Source: Clostridiales bacterium (GTDB lineage: Bacteria > Bacillota > Clostridia > Oscillospirales > Oscillospiraceae). From it: 38,967 nucleotides of DNA. This document shows, in pieces, positions 1 to 7,010 of this stretch (its first letter is position 1; each line of letters opens with the position of its first letter). Below the pieces are notes generated by a model. The model was not told where the DNA came from and ran no database searches. It worked only from the letters and a program-made list of their open reading frames with translations. The translations under genes and the position numbers were made by a program. The stretch spans positions 1 to 38,967 of the forward strand of contig JAAYOL010000049.1 of the NCBI GenBank assembly GCA_012520395.1. The letters run 5' to 3'.

Positions 1-47
1 GCCATTGCGGTCCGGGCTGTCTGGGCCTGCTGTTCTTCACAAAATAA
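1..47 (+). CDS. C-terminal end of a probable DegV-family protein (partial)
   Basis: Only the last 14 codons are present, reading HCGPGCLGLLFFTK and then TAA at 45-47. DegV-family fatty-acid-binding proteins usually end in a His-x-Gly-Pro-Gly-x-Leu-Gly/Ala-Leu-Phe-Phe pattern, and this tail fits. A rho-independent terminator follows directly, which supports a real gene end here. The family call rests on a very short stretch and could be wrong. Confidence 0.4.
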   Translation, partial: HCGPGCLGLLFFTK

Positions 48-59
48 AAAAACGCAGAT

Positions 60-93
60 ATGCGGCCGGAGAAATCCAGCCGCATGTTTTTTG
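60..93 (+). terminator. Rho-independent terminator of the left-edge gene
   Basis: ATGCGGC (60-66) pairs with GCCGCAT (79-85). The inner part continues as GGA/TCC around a GAAA loop. A run of six T follows at 87-92. It lies 13 bases after the stop codon of the partial gene. Confidence 0.75.
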
Positions 94-112
94 CAATAAA
101 CGCACTGCATTG

Positions 113-141
113 TTGACTTAAAGGCAGCTATTACCTATAAT
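113..141 (+). promoter_or_regulatory. Sigma-A-type promoter for the thioredoxin reductase-like/Crp operon
   Basis: TTGACT (113-118) and a perfect TATAAT (136-141) are separated by 17 bases. The start codon at 205 follows a leader of about 57 bases. It lies just downstream of the terminator at 60-93, so the operon has its own promoter. Confidence 0.75.
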
Positions 142-204
142 TAGCTACAAAGCAGATTATAATATAGTAATATAAAAACTACTAATTTGAAGTGAGGTTA
201 CTCT

Positions 205-1065
205 ATGTCGAAGGTAATAGTAATAGGCAAGGGTCCGGCCGGGGTATCCTGCGCCATCTACACGGTCCGCGCCGGAATTGAGACCGTAATAATCGGAAGC
301 GGAACCGGCGCTCTCGGTAAGGCTGAAAAGATAGAGAATTACTACGGGCTATCCGCGCCGATTTCAGGTGCCGAGCTCTCCGAGACAGGCATAGAGCAGG
401 CCCGGAGGCTGGGAGCGGAGATAATTTCGGAGGAGGTCGTCGGCATGGGTTACGACGGCGGCTTTTCCGTTAAAACCCAGGGCGGCGAATACAGGGCGGA
501 GAGTGTTGTAATCGCCACCGGCTCGCCTAGAAAGGCGCCCGGCATTAAGGGCATAGAGGAATTTGAAGGGCGCGGTGTGAGCTACTGCGCGCTTTGTGAT
601 GCCTTCTTTTACAGGGGAAAGACGGTCTGCGTCCTCGGAAGCGGCGAGTACGCGATAAACGAGGCGAGGGAGCTTATGCCCATAGTCGGCAAAGTGACGA
701 TTCTCACAAACGGAGACGAGCTCGCCGGCGAGCCCCCGGAGGGTAGCGAGGTAGTCAAGACTCCCCTTTCAGAACTGAAGGGCGGCGAGAGGCTTGAGAG
801 CGTATCATTCAAGGACGGGTCGGAAATTGCGACTGACGGTCTGTTTGTTGCCTACGGGACCGCTGGCAGTGCTGACCTGGCAAGGAAGCTCGGAGTCTTT
901 ACCGAGGGCAACAAAATCTCGGTAAACGAGGACATGGAAACGAATATACCCGGTCTGTTTGCCGCAGGCGACTGCACGGGGGGAATGCTTCAGGTAGCTA
1001 AAGCCGTTTACGACGGCGCTAAGGCCGGAATGTCGGCTGTCAAATATTTACGCGGAGGAAAATGA
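205..1065 (+). CDS. Thioredoxin reductase-like FAD-dependent oxidoreductase
   Basis: A 286-residue cytoplasmic flavoprotein of the low-molecular-weight thioredoxin reductase family, which passes electrons through FAD and a CxxC disulfide to thioredoxin. Visible motifs are the FAD dinucleotide fold GKGPAG (8-13), the redox pair C128-A-L-C131 followed by Asp, and the C-terminal FAD-binding GDC (255-257). The second nucleotide site reads GSGEYA (145-150), and the HRRxxxRA segment that holds the NADPH 2'-phosphate in classical TrxB is absent. It is also shorter than the usual 305-320 residues. It may therefore use another electron donor, as ferredoxin-linked clostridial thioredoxin reductases do; this is inference. 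A Crp/Fnr gene starts 1 base after its stop, and trxA lies nearby on the opposite strand. Confidence 0.85.
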   Translation: MSKVIVIGKGPAGVSCAIYTVRAGIETVIIGSGTGALGKAEKIENYYGLSAPISGAELSETGIEQARRLGAEIISEEVVGMGYDGGFSVKTQGGEYRAESVVIATGSPRKAPGIKGIEEFEGRGVSYCALCDAFFYRGKTVCVLGSGEYAINEARELMPIVGKVTILTNGDELAGEPPEGSEVVKTPLSELKGGERLESVSFKDGSEIATDGLFVAYGTAGSADLARKLGVFTEGNKISVNEDMETNIPGLFAAGDCTGGMLQVAKAVYDGAKAGMSAVKYLRGGK

Positions 1066-1066
1066 T

Positions 1067-1741
1067 ATGGAAGAAGCCGTGCTCAGACAGCTCTTTGAAC
1101 GGCATTTTCCTGCCTGGGCGCATATGTCGGAAGACGACAGGGCGGCCCTCATACGAAACACTGCACCCGTAAGCTACAAAAAGGGCGTATGCGTACACGG
1201 TGCCGAAAGCGAATGCATCGGCATACTACTGATAAGAAAGGGAATGCTTCGCACCTATCTGCTCTCGGAGGAGGGCAGGGAGGTAACGCTGTTCCGGCTC
1301 AGGGAGGGCGATTTGTGCATACTCTCTGCCTCCTGCGTTATGGAGGCCATCACCTTTGACGTGCATGTAGATGCCGAAGAGGACACCGACGCCCTTCTCA
1401 TAAACGCCTCGTTTTTTTCACAGCTTACGGAGCGCAACATCTATGTCGAGTGCTCTGCCTACAAGACAACGGTGGAGAGATTTTCGGACGTGATGTGGGC
1501 CATGCAGCAGATACTCTTTATGAGTATGGACAAACGTCTGGCGGTTTTTCTCTGGGATGAGCTGTCAAAAACGCAGGGGAATACTGTCCGCCTTACTCAT
1601 GAACAGATAGCGAGATACATAGGCAGCGCCAGAGAGGTCGTATCGAGAATGCTGAAATACTTTGCCTCAGAGGGAATTGTAGAGCTTTCCAGAGGCGGGA
1701 TAAGGATTCTTGATAAGGGGAAGCTCAGAGGCTTTATATGA
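1067..1741 (+). CDS. Crp/Fnr-family transcriptional regulator
   Basis: A 224-residue regulator with an N-terminal cyclic-nucleotide-binding-like beta barrel (about 15-130), a long dimerisation helix, and a C-terminal winged helix. The recognition segment follows THEQIARYIG and reads SAREVVSRMLKYF (about 175-205). The N-terminal cysteine cluster of true Fnr is not seen, though several scattered Cys (C42, C50, C85, C91) lie in the sensor domain. The start has a GGAGG site at 1054-1058, and the gene is translationally coupled to the flavoprotein gene upstream. Neighbouring redox genes suggest redox or stress sensing. A Crp-like palindrome upstream of trxA (2297-2311) is a candidate target. Confidence 0.85.
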   Translation: MEEAVLRQLFERHFPAWAHMSEDDRAALIRNTAPVSYKKGVCVHGAESECIGILLIRKGMLRTYLLSEEGREVTLFRLREGDLCILSASCVMEAITFDVHVDAEEDTDALLINASFFSQLTERNIYVECSAYKTTVERFSDVMWAMQQILFMSMDKRLAVFLWDELSKTQGNTVRLTHEQIARYIGSAREVVSRMLKYFASEGIVELSRGGIRILDKGKLRGFI

Positions 1742-1917
1742 TATAATAATTGCGGAGCAATTATTATATCTTGCGCATGTCGCCCGTCTCCGGGCGACAT
1801 GCTAGTATTAAAAGCCATGGCGTCGAAGACGCCATATGGCAAATTATTATAAACTGCGTTTTATGATATAAAGGATTTTTAGACAGCGTGAAGGGCGCAC
1901 CGTGCGGTGCGCCCTTC
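1740..1917. repeat. Cluster of four perfect or near-perfect inverted repeats between convergent genes
   Basis: Four hairpins fill the gap between the crp-like gene and trxA. Hairpin 1 (1740-1770) has 14-bp perfect AT-rich arms around GGA and overlaps the crp stop codon. Hairpin 2 (1775-1802) has arms GCATGTCGCCCG/CGGGCGACATGC around TCTC. Hairpin 3 (1814-1840) pairs GCCAT-GGCGTC with GACGCC-ATGGC and has a 2-base bulge. Hairpin 4 (1890-1917) has arms GAAGGGCGCACC/GGTGCGCCCTTC around GTGC and abuts the trxA stop. None has a good T-run, so only hairpins 1 and 4 are plausible terminators. The arms are unrelated in sequence. Confidence 0.8.
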
Positions 1918-1925
1918 TAAAATTA

Positions 1926-2237
1926 TTATACTTCCAGCATTTTCAGTATGTCGGCCTTGGGTTTTGCGCCAACAGTGGTGGAGATTACCTTGCCATCCTT
2001 CATTACCACAAGGGTAGGAATGCTCATTACTTTGAAGGCGGAGGCGAGCTCCGGCTGCTCGTCCACATTTATCTTTCCTACTTTGGCGGTCTGCACTTCG
2101 CCTGCAATTTCGTCGATGACGGGGGATACCATGCGGCAGGGGCCGCACCACTCCGCCCAGAAGTCCAGAAGCACGGGCTTGTCCGATTTTATGACCTCGT
2201 TTTCAAAGTTATCCTTTGTAATTGTAATAGCTTTCAT
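1926..2237 (-). CDS. trxA: Thioredoxin
   Basis: A 103-residue thioredoxin, the usual family length, with the active site W30-C31-G-P-C34 after FWAE and the conserved cis-Pro in SIPTL near residue 74. It is a cytoplasmic disulfide reductant and the likely partner of the reductase-like protein at 205-1065, although that gene is on the other strand. The ATG is preceded by AAAAGGAG. A TATAAT and a Crp-like palindrome sit upstream. Identification is firm. Confidence 0.97.
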   Translation of the reverse strand: MKAITITKDNFENEVIKSDKPVLLDFWAEWCGPCRMVSPVIDEIAGEVQTAKVGKINVDEQPELASAFKVMSIPTLVVMKDGKVISTTVGAKPKADILKMLEV

Positions 2238-2269
2238 ATCCTTATTCTCCTTTTTCTCTGTTTATGTTG

Positions 2270-2311
2270 ATTATATCCGGTTTAAATGGCAGTTTCTGTG
2301 ACGGGGTCACA
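2270..2311 (-). promoter_or_regulatory. trxA promoter with a Crp/Fnr-like operator
   Basis: On the minus strand a TATAAT (2275-2270) lies 32 bases before the trxA start codon. Upstream is a perfect palindrome, TGTGAC-N3-GTCACA (2297-2311). Its centre (2304) is about 40-41 bases upstream of the expected transcription start, where class II Crp/Fnr activators bind. No good -35 hexamer is present, as expected for an activator-dependent promoter. Assignment to the neighbouring Crp/Fnr gene is inference. Confidence 0.5.
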
Positions 2312-2325
2312 AAATTCTTGAAAAA

Positions 2326-3738
2326 TCATATAGTTTCGACTTTGACAAGGTTTGTGCTGCCGATAACTCCGTTGCGGGTGCCGCCGGTAATAACTATTTT
2401 ATCTGAGGGAGAGAGTTTGAGCCTTTCTTTCGCGATTTTTACAGCGTGGTAGAACATCACCTCTGTGGATACGAATTCTTCAATCATAGCGGGCATAACG
2501 CCCCAGGAAAGGGAGAGCTTCCTCCAGGTCCTCTCGCTTGTTGTGACCGCTATAATGTTAGTGGGGGGACGGAATCTGGAAACCATTCTGGAGGTCATGC
2601 CCGACACAGTGCAGACGACTATCGCCTTCGCGTCCAGGTCCATAGCCATGGCGCAGGTTGCGTGTGAAATCGCGTCCGTAGTGTCCTTAATTTGGAATTC
2701 GGTGTTTATAAATCGCTTTCCGTACTTTATGACGCTCTCTGTGTATTCGGCTATCCTGGACATTGTGGATACGGTGAGGGCCGGGTACTTTCCAACGGCT
2801 GTTTCACCTGAGAGCATTATTGCGCTTGTGCCGTCGTAAACTGCATTGGCCACGTCTGATATTTCGGCCCGTGTCGGACGGGTGTTAGTTATCATGGATT
2901 CAAGCATTTCGGTCGCCGTTATGACACTTTTTCCGAGAAGGCGGCACTCCGTTATGAGCTTTTTCTGTATAGCCGGCAGCTCCTCGAAGGGTATCTCGAC
3001 CCCCATATCTCCCCGGCCTATCATTATGCCGTCGCATACGGAGAGTATCTCGCGGATATTCTCAACTCCGGAGCTGTTCTCTATTTTCGCAATGAGGTCT
3101 ATTTCATCGCCGCCATTTTCGTGCATGAAGCTCTTCACATCCAGCAAATCCTGCTTGGTCGAAACAAAGGAGCAGGCTATGAAGTCCACGCTGTTTTCTA
3201 TGCCGAAGAGCAGATCCTCTTTGTCCTGCTCACTCAAATAGGGCTGCTTAAGGACCTTTCCGGGGAAGCTCATGCTCTTTTTATCGGAAAGCTCGCCGCC
3301 CACCGTTACCGTACACTCGATTTCGCTGCCATGGATTTTTTCCACGCGAAAGGCCATCAGCCCGTTGTTGAGTAGTATTTCGTCGCCCTCGTTAAGCTCG
3401 TTTGGGAGATTCTTATAGCTTACCGATACGCGGCTTTCATCGCCCTCGACATCCTCCGAGGTGAAAATAAATTTATCCCCGTCGTTTAGAGTTATTTTTC
3501 CGTTTTTAAAGGTCTTTATTCGGTACTCCGGGCCCTTGGTATCAAGCAGTATCGCGATTGGAAGGGCAAGCCTTTCCCGGACGCGTTTGATGGCGTCCAT
3601 TTTTGCCTTGTGCTCCTCATATGTTCCGTGTGAGAAGTTGAGTCTGGCTACGTTCATCCCTGCAAGGCAGAGCTTCTCGAGCATCTGCTCGCTTTGGCTG
3701 GCCGGCCCTATTGTGCAGACTATTTTTGTTTTTCTCAT
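2326..3738 (-). CDS. pyk: Pyruvate kinase
   Basis: A 470-residue glycolytic enzyme that converts phosphoenolpyruvate and ADP to pyruvate and ATP. It starts with the canonical RKTKIVCTIGPAS. It keeps NFSHG (substrate/K+ site), LDTKGPE, IARIEN-type IAKIENSSGVENI, GRGDMGVEIP and the catalytic ATEMLESM helix with NTRPTRAEISDVANAV. The length matches the short form without the extra C-terminal PEP-utiliser domain of Bacillus Pyk. Some usually constant positions differ: TKGPEYR instead of TKGPEIR, and SMSFPGKVL where GVNLPG is common. It is therefore a divergent paralogue or lineage variant. A long structured RNA lies in its upstream region. Confidence 0.95.
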   Translation of the reverse strand: MRKTKIVCTIGPASQSEQMLEKLCLAGMNVARLNFSHGTYEEHKAKMDAIKRVRERLALPIAILLDTKGPEYRIKTFKNGKITLNDGDKFIFTSEDVEGDESRVSVSYKNLPNELNEGDEILLNNGLMAFRVEKIHGSEIECTVTVGGELSDKKSMSFPGKVLKQPYLSEQDKEDLLFGIENSVDFIACSFVSTKQDLLDVKSFMHENGGDEIDLIAKIENSSGVENIREILSVCDGIMIGRGDMGVEIPFEELPAIQKKLITECRLLGKSVITATEMLESMITNTRPTRAEISDVANAVYDGTSAIMLSGETAVGKYPALTVSTMSRIAEYTESVIKYGKRFINTEFQIKDTTDAISHATCAMAMDLDAKAIVVCTVSGMTSRMVSRFRPPTNIIAVTTSERTWRKLSLSWGVMPAMIEEFVSTEVMFYHAVKIAKERLKLSPSDKIVITGGTRNGVIGSTNLVKVETI

Positions 3739-3804
3739 AAGCAGTTTTCCTTTCTAAAGGCTGAGCGACAGCTTGTTATTAAGTAAAATACACAGCCGGT
3801 AATT

Positions 3805-4009
3805 GTCAAAGTGCCTGACGCCGCTTTGGTTATAACCACACCCTCGAAGGTGCGCGTAATAAAGCTTGCCCGGGAGGGCGCATGCGCATGTATGGTGTGC
3901 AAGCAACTATTATAACTGACCTGTCAGCCGGTTCCGCCTACGGTGGGAGGCTGACGGTCATATATCTCGCGACCGCCTGGCCTCTTGCGGGGTAACCGGC
4001 GGCGATGAC
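3805..4009 (-). ncRNA. Large multibranched structured RNA upstream of pyk, family not recognised
   Basis: No coding gene fits here, but nested complementarity is dense. The closing stem pairs three segments: GTCA 3805-3808/TGAC 4006-4009, GCCGC 3820-3824/GCGGC 3999-4003, and GGTTA 3828-3832/TAACC 3993-3997. Inside are four helices: CACC/GGTG (3839-3852), GCTTGC/GCAAGC (3864-3904), a long arm 3917-3960 built from TGACC/GGTCA, GTCAGCC/GGCTGAC and TTCCGCC/GGTGGGA, and CCGC/GCGG (3973-3990). The minus strand is preferred because an extended -10 (TGGTATAAT, 4018-4010) ends right at the closing stem. Length and multibranch shape recall large Firmicutes RNAs such as raiA, but I cannot assign it. It could be a free RNA or the pyk 5' leader. 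Confidence 0.55.
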
Positions 4010-4065
4010 ATTATACCATTAATTTTTCAAATTCATGGTATAATATCCCTTAAAGTATTATACCA
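4010..4065 (-). promoter_or_regulatory. Repeated extended -10 elements around an inverted repeat
   Basis: TGGTATAAT occurs three times: minus at 4018-4010, plus at 4036-4044 and minus at 4065-4057. The first two copies form an inverted repeat with an AT-rich loop (4010-4044). The 4018-4010 copy would start the structured RNA and pyk leader. The plus copy could fire toward the radical SAM gene. No good -35 elements are seen, so extended -10 function is inferred from TGnTATAAT. Confidence 0.45.
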
Positions 4066-4181
4066 CAGGAGAAATTATCAGCCAAGCAAAATGTGGATAA
4101 AAGGGTTCAGCTTTCCGTAGAAATCCGGGCCGAAAACGCATGTGATGCCGGGGCGCCGGAAGTTGAATCAGGTTCATTTTC

Positions 4182-4210
4182 TTGCAATGAGGCCCTACTA
4201 GGGTTATAAT
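4182..4210 (+). promoter_or_regulatory. Promoter for the radical SAM gene
   Basis: TTGCAA (4182-4187) and TATAAT (4205-4210) have a 17-base spacer. The predicted start near 4217 leaves a leader of about 127 bases. A perfect CCCTA-C-TAGGG repeat (4193-4203) lies in the spacer and could be an operator. Confidence 0.55.
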
Positions 4211-4216
4211 ACATAC

Positions 4217-4343
4217 TACGATGTGCACAGCCCTCTCCGGGGGGTGCGCTATATGAATATTAAAGTGCCATGCGCTGTATGGCTGCATTTATTTTTTCAT
4301 TATACTGTATAGACAAATAAGCCGATGATGCGGAGGTAAACAC
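4217..4343 (+). other. Long 5' leader of the radical SAM gene
   Basis: The leader has a GC-rich segment around 4226-4251 with GCAC/GTGC complementarity. It also has a hairpin GCCAT-N7-ATGGC (about 4267-4283), then TGCA and a T-rich stretch (to 4298) that resembles a weak attenuator. No known riboswitch was recognised. The upstream stretch 4066-4181 holds a single DnaA-box-like TGTGGATAA (4092-4100) and nothing else I can name. Confidence 0.3.
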
Positions 4344-4949
4344 ATGACTATTTTTTATAAATTCGGCAATGGGCTTTATGTAAACATCACAAACCGCTGC
4401 CCCTGCGGCTGCGTTTTCTGCATACGTCAAAACGGCGACTCGGTCGGCGACGCGCAGTCGCTATGGCTTGAGCGGGAGCCCACCGTAGAGGAGATTATTA
4501 GCGATTTTGAAAAGACAGATAAGACGGGCTGCTCGGAGATTGTTTTCTGCGGCTACGGTGAGCCGCTAGAGCGCCTGGACGCAGTGCTTGAAACCTGCCG
4601 GTATATCCGCAGCAAGACGGATTTGAAAATTCGCATAAACACAAACGGTCTGTCCGACCTGATAAACGGCAGACCGACAGCACATCTGCTGAAGGGACTT
4701 GTCGATACCGTTTCCGTGAGCCTGAACGCCTCCAACAAGGAGGAATACAACAGAGTGACAAGGCCGGCCTTCGGGGAGCTAGCTTTTGAGGCGATGCTCA
4801 AATTCGCGCAGGACTGCAAGGACTGTGTTCCCGAGGTGATTTTTACGGTCGTGGATGTAATATCTGAGGAGGAGATAGAGGCCTGCCGCCTTCTTGCCGA
4901 AAAAATGGGCATACCACTGCGTGTCAGAGTTTATGAGGGTGCAAATTAG
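4344..4949 (+). CDS. Small radical SAM protein, TatD-linked type
   Basis: A 201-residue protein with the radical SAM cluster motif C19-x3-C23-x2-C26 in NRCPCGCVFC, followed by a GGE-like CGYGEPLERLD. It reads as a single compact radical SAM domain with no C-terminal SPASM extension. Length and N-terminus fit the family annotated as TatD-family-associated radical SAM protein, which is often fused to or adjacent to a TatD DNase. No TatD gene is in this window, and the substrate is unknown. The start has GGAGG 8 bases upstream. The gene is convergent with and overlaps the EFR1 gene by 4 bases. Confidence 0.8.
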   Translation: MTIFYKFGNGLYVNITNRCPCGCVFCIRQNGDSVGDAQSLWLEREPTVEEIISDFEKTDKTGCSEIVFCGYGEPLERLDAVLETCRYIRSKTDLKIRINTNGLSDLINGRPTAHLLKGLVDTVSVSLNASNKEEYNRVTRPAFGELAFEAMLKFAQDCKDCVPEVIFTVVDVISEEEIEACRLLAEKMGIPLRVRVYEGAN

Positions 4950-5689
4950 TCGAGTAGCTTATCGCTGAAATAGTACCTGCCCTTGCCCCTGGTCGCCTTA
5001 CCGTACTCAATTGCGCGCTCGGGACAGCGGTGTATACAGGCAAGGCACTTAAGGCAGCCACCCAGCCAGACGGGCTTGCCATTTCTAAGCTCGATATTAT
5101 CTGCCGGGCATACCTCCTGACAGAGGCCGCAGCCGGTGCAGGAAGCCTCCGCATGAAATGACCTGTCGCTCCGCGCGAATCTGTTGAAGGCAGGCCCGAT
5201 GAGGGAGGACTTAAGTCCGGCAAAGCTCCCGGCGTGAACATCCCACACCTCTTTTTTATCGAGGATGTCCTGAGCTATCCGGGGCAGCCTTTGCTTAGCG
5301 CCTTTCACCTTTGCGCGCACCGTCTCTGCAGGGTCGGTATTAAATGAAAGTATATAGTTGTTCGGCATCTGAAGCGACCAGGCGGAGGACAGACGGAGCT
5401 TCTCTGTGAGGCTGTCCATTGCCCTGCCGGCCTCGTCGCCGCAGGTACATACAGCCCAGCGGTATGACCCCGTGTCCGCAGGCAGATTGGCTGCGAAGTC
5501 CGAGACAATTTCGGGCGGCAGCCATGCGTATACGGGAAAGACAATACCAATCGGCTGTCCCTGAGCGATTTCAGGACAACTGCCGGACTTCACAATATCG
5601 GCTATGCTCACAGCGGTATCGCCGGTGAGATCTGCAAGCTCCTGCGCCACCCACCGGGAGTTCCCGGTGCCTGAGAAATAGAAGATCAT
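4946..5689 (-). CDS. EFR1-type flavodoxin/4Fe-4S ferredoxin fusion protein
   Basis: A 247-residue protein with two parts. The N-terminal flavodoxin-like half has the FMN phosphate loop SGTGNSRW (near 5-12). The C-terminal half has two 4Fe-4S motifs, CTGCGLCQEVCP and CLKCLACIHRCP. Such EFRO/EFR1 proteins are electron carriers or reductases in anaerobes; partners are not known. I chose the ATG at 5689 because AAAGGTGGAG lies 6 bases before it. An in-frame start at 5725 would add 12 residues without a clear ribosome site. A membrane association is not seen. Confidence 0.85.
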   Translation of the reverse strand: MIFYFSGTGNSRWVAQELADLTGDTAVSIADIVKSGSCPEIAQGQPIGIVFPVYAWLPPEIVSDFAANLPADTGSYRWAVCTCGDEAGRAMDSLTEKLRLSSAWSLQMPNNYILSFNTDPAETVRAKVKGAKQRLPRIAQDILDKKEVWDVHAGSFAGLKSSLIGPAFNRFARSDRSFHAEASCTGCGLCQEVCPADNIELRNGKPVWLGGCLKCLACIHRCPERAIEYGKATRGKGRYYFSDKLLD

Positions 5690-5832
5690 CCTAGCTCCAC
5701 CTTTCATTGCGCGGCCTAAGGACAAGGCGAAATGCGCCCCAATTTTAATCGCAGCCCAATTCCGCTACGGCTTGGCTCATTCTAAACTGCCAAGGCTGTG
5801 GCGGCAGCCTGGCAAAGTATTATTCTGCAGAT

Positions 5833-5841
5833 ATTATAGCA
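5833..5841 (-). promoter_or_regulatory. Extended -10 promoter for the EFR1 gene
   Basis: On the minus strand TGCTATAAT (5841-5833) is a TGn-extended -10. The resulting leader of roughly 135 bases carries a hairpin in which GCCAGGCTG pairs with CAGCCTTGGC (about 5789-5813), with one bulged base. The leader hairpin may be regulatory; there is no T-run. Confidence 0.35.
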
Positions 5842-5907
5842 TCTTGAGAGAAAATTTACCATAGCTGACGTCAACTGAGCCATAACTCCTAAATGGTGGG
5901 TGAACCT

Positions 5908-6864
5908 ATGACATTTAACAATCTGTATTATTTTAATGAAATCGTCAAGGACATGAACCTGGGCATAACGGCCGAGAGACTGCTCACAACCCAGCAGGCA
6001 CTCTCCGGGCATATCAAGAGGCTGGAGAACCATTTCGGTGTCCGCCTTTTTGACCGCACCCCCTTCCTCGTGCTGACCCCCGAGGGGAGGGAGCTGCATC
6101 GCGAGGCAAAGCTGATGCTCGACGCCGAAAGGCGGCTTTTCATTTCCTACGGGACACAGCCTGTGCAAAAAACGGGCGCCCTCCGTATTGCCTGCGGACT
6201 GGCCCGCTCCCGCCTGTACCTTCCTGACATAATAAACAGGTTCACCTCAAAGCATCCCCATATACGCATCACCTTCGTAGACGAAAACAACTTCCGTGAC
6301 CGCCCGATGTTCGCGGGGAACGATGTGGATATGGCCATAGGCAGGGAGCCCTTGCCTTCGCCCGGGCTGAAGGTACACCCGCTCATGAGAATGGGCGGCT
6401 GTGTGGCCATATCCGATTTCCTGCTAAGAGAGCATCTGGGCGACGGTGCGAAGGAGTTTATAAGAAAAGCGAAGGCAGGCGTGGAGATTAGCGAGTTACC
6501 CGCGACCATACCAGTTGCCCATACCGGCATTGCAAAGCGTGAGTCCTGGGTCTGCGAGAGGATACCGGAGCTGAGGGAGAGGCCGAGAATATATGTGGAC
6601 CCGGAAAACCATGATGTCCTGCTCCAGATGTGCCGGGAAGGTAAGGCGATTCTCTTTATTTCAGAGATATATGTAAAATATATACTGAAGGCATATGCGC
6701 CCTCCTTTTACGAGAATATTCATTTCTTCCCTCACAATCTGCAAGGTGAAAGATTCACCATAGAGGAGGCTCTGTCATACGACGCGAGCAAAGTGCACCC
6801 ACCGCATTTTAATGAGTTTATAAATATAACCTTGGATGTGTTCCGGGAAATGGATATGAAATAA
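5908..6864 (+). CDS. LysR-family transcriptional regulator
   Basis: A 318-residue regulator with a typical LysR N-terminal winged helix (NNLYYFNEIVKDMN, QQALSGHIKRLENHFGVRLFDR, TPEGRELH) and a C-terminal periplasmic-binding-protein-like effector domain. The usual Ser-Gln of helix 3 appears as TQQALSGH. The ATG at 5908 has GGTGGGTG 5 bases upstream, so it is preferred over the in-frame ATG at 5893. It diverges from the EFR1 gene, and the dehydratase pair follows in the same direction. It may regulate either; the effector is unknown. Confidence 0.9.
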   Translation: MTFNNLYYFNEIVKDMNLGITAERLLTTQQALSGHIKRLENHFGVRLFDRTPFLVLTPEGRELHREAKLMLDAERRLFISYGTQPVQKTGALRIACGLARSRLYLPDIINRFTSKHPHIRITFVDENNFRDRPMFAGNDVDMAIGREPLPSPGLKVHPLMRMGGCVAISDFLLREHLGDGAKEFIRKAKAGVEISELPATIPVAHTGIAKRESWVCERIPELRERPRIYVDPENHDVLLQMCREGKAILFISEIYVKYILKAYAPSFYENIHFFPHNLQGERFTIEEALSYDASKVHPPHFNEFINITLDVFREMDMK

Positions 6865-6929
6865 GCAGAACTGTCTTTGTCTGCAACAACTACAACCCTT
6901 TAGTTGTGGGGCTACTACCTAATGATTGT

Positions 6930-6958
6930 TTGAATTGTAGAAATTCGTATGATAAAAT
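6930..6958 (+). promoter_or_regulatory. Promoter for the dehydratase-like gene pair
   Basis: TTGAAT (6930-6935) and TAAAAT (6953-6958) are separated by 17 bases. The start codon is at 7011, preceded by AAAGGAGG (7000-7007). The pair is thus transcribed apart from the LysR gene. Confidence 0.55.
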
Positions 6959-7010
6959 ATGAAAAGATATGAACATTATACAACTTGGGAAAAAATAACA
7001 AAGGAGGAAG

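Noticed and set aside
3805..4009. RNase P-like strings on the minus strand (GGCCAGGCGGTCGCGAG and GAACCGGCTGACAGGTCAGTT)
   Set aside because: The two strings resemble RNase P RNA ends but are only about 70 bases apart, and the universal GAGGAAAGTCCGGGC-type core is absent.
3805..4009. 6S RNA
   Set aside because: 6S is a rod with one large bubble; this RNA has a multi-helix junction and no recognised 6S bubble sequence.
4092..4100. Single DnaA-box match TGTGGATAA as an origin element
   Set aside because: One isolated 9-mer is expected by chance at this window length on two strands.
4058..4288. 76-codon minus-strand ORF upstream of the radical SAM gene
   Set aside because: No ribosome site, no recognisable domain, and it overlaps the promoter and leader of the radical SAM gene.
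6886..6907. Hairpin ACAACTA/TAGTTGT after the LysR gene as terminator
   Set aside because: The stem is short and AT-rich, and no T-run follows.
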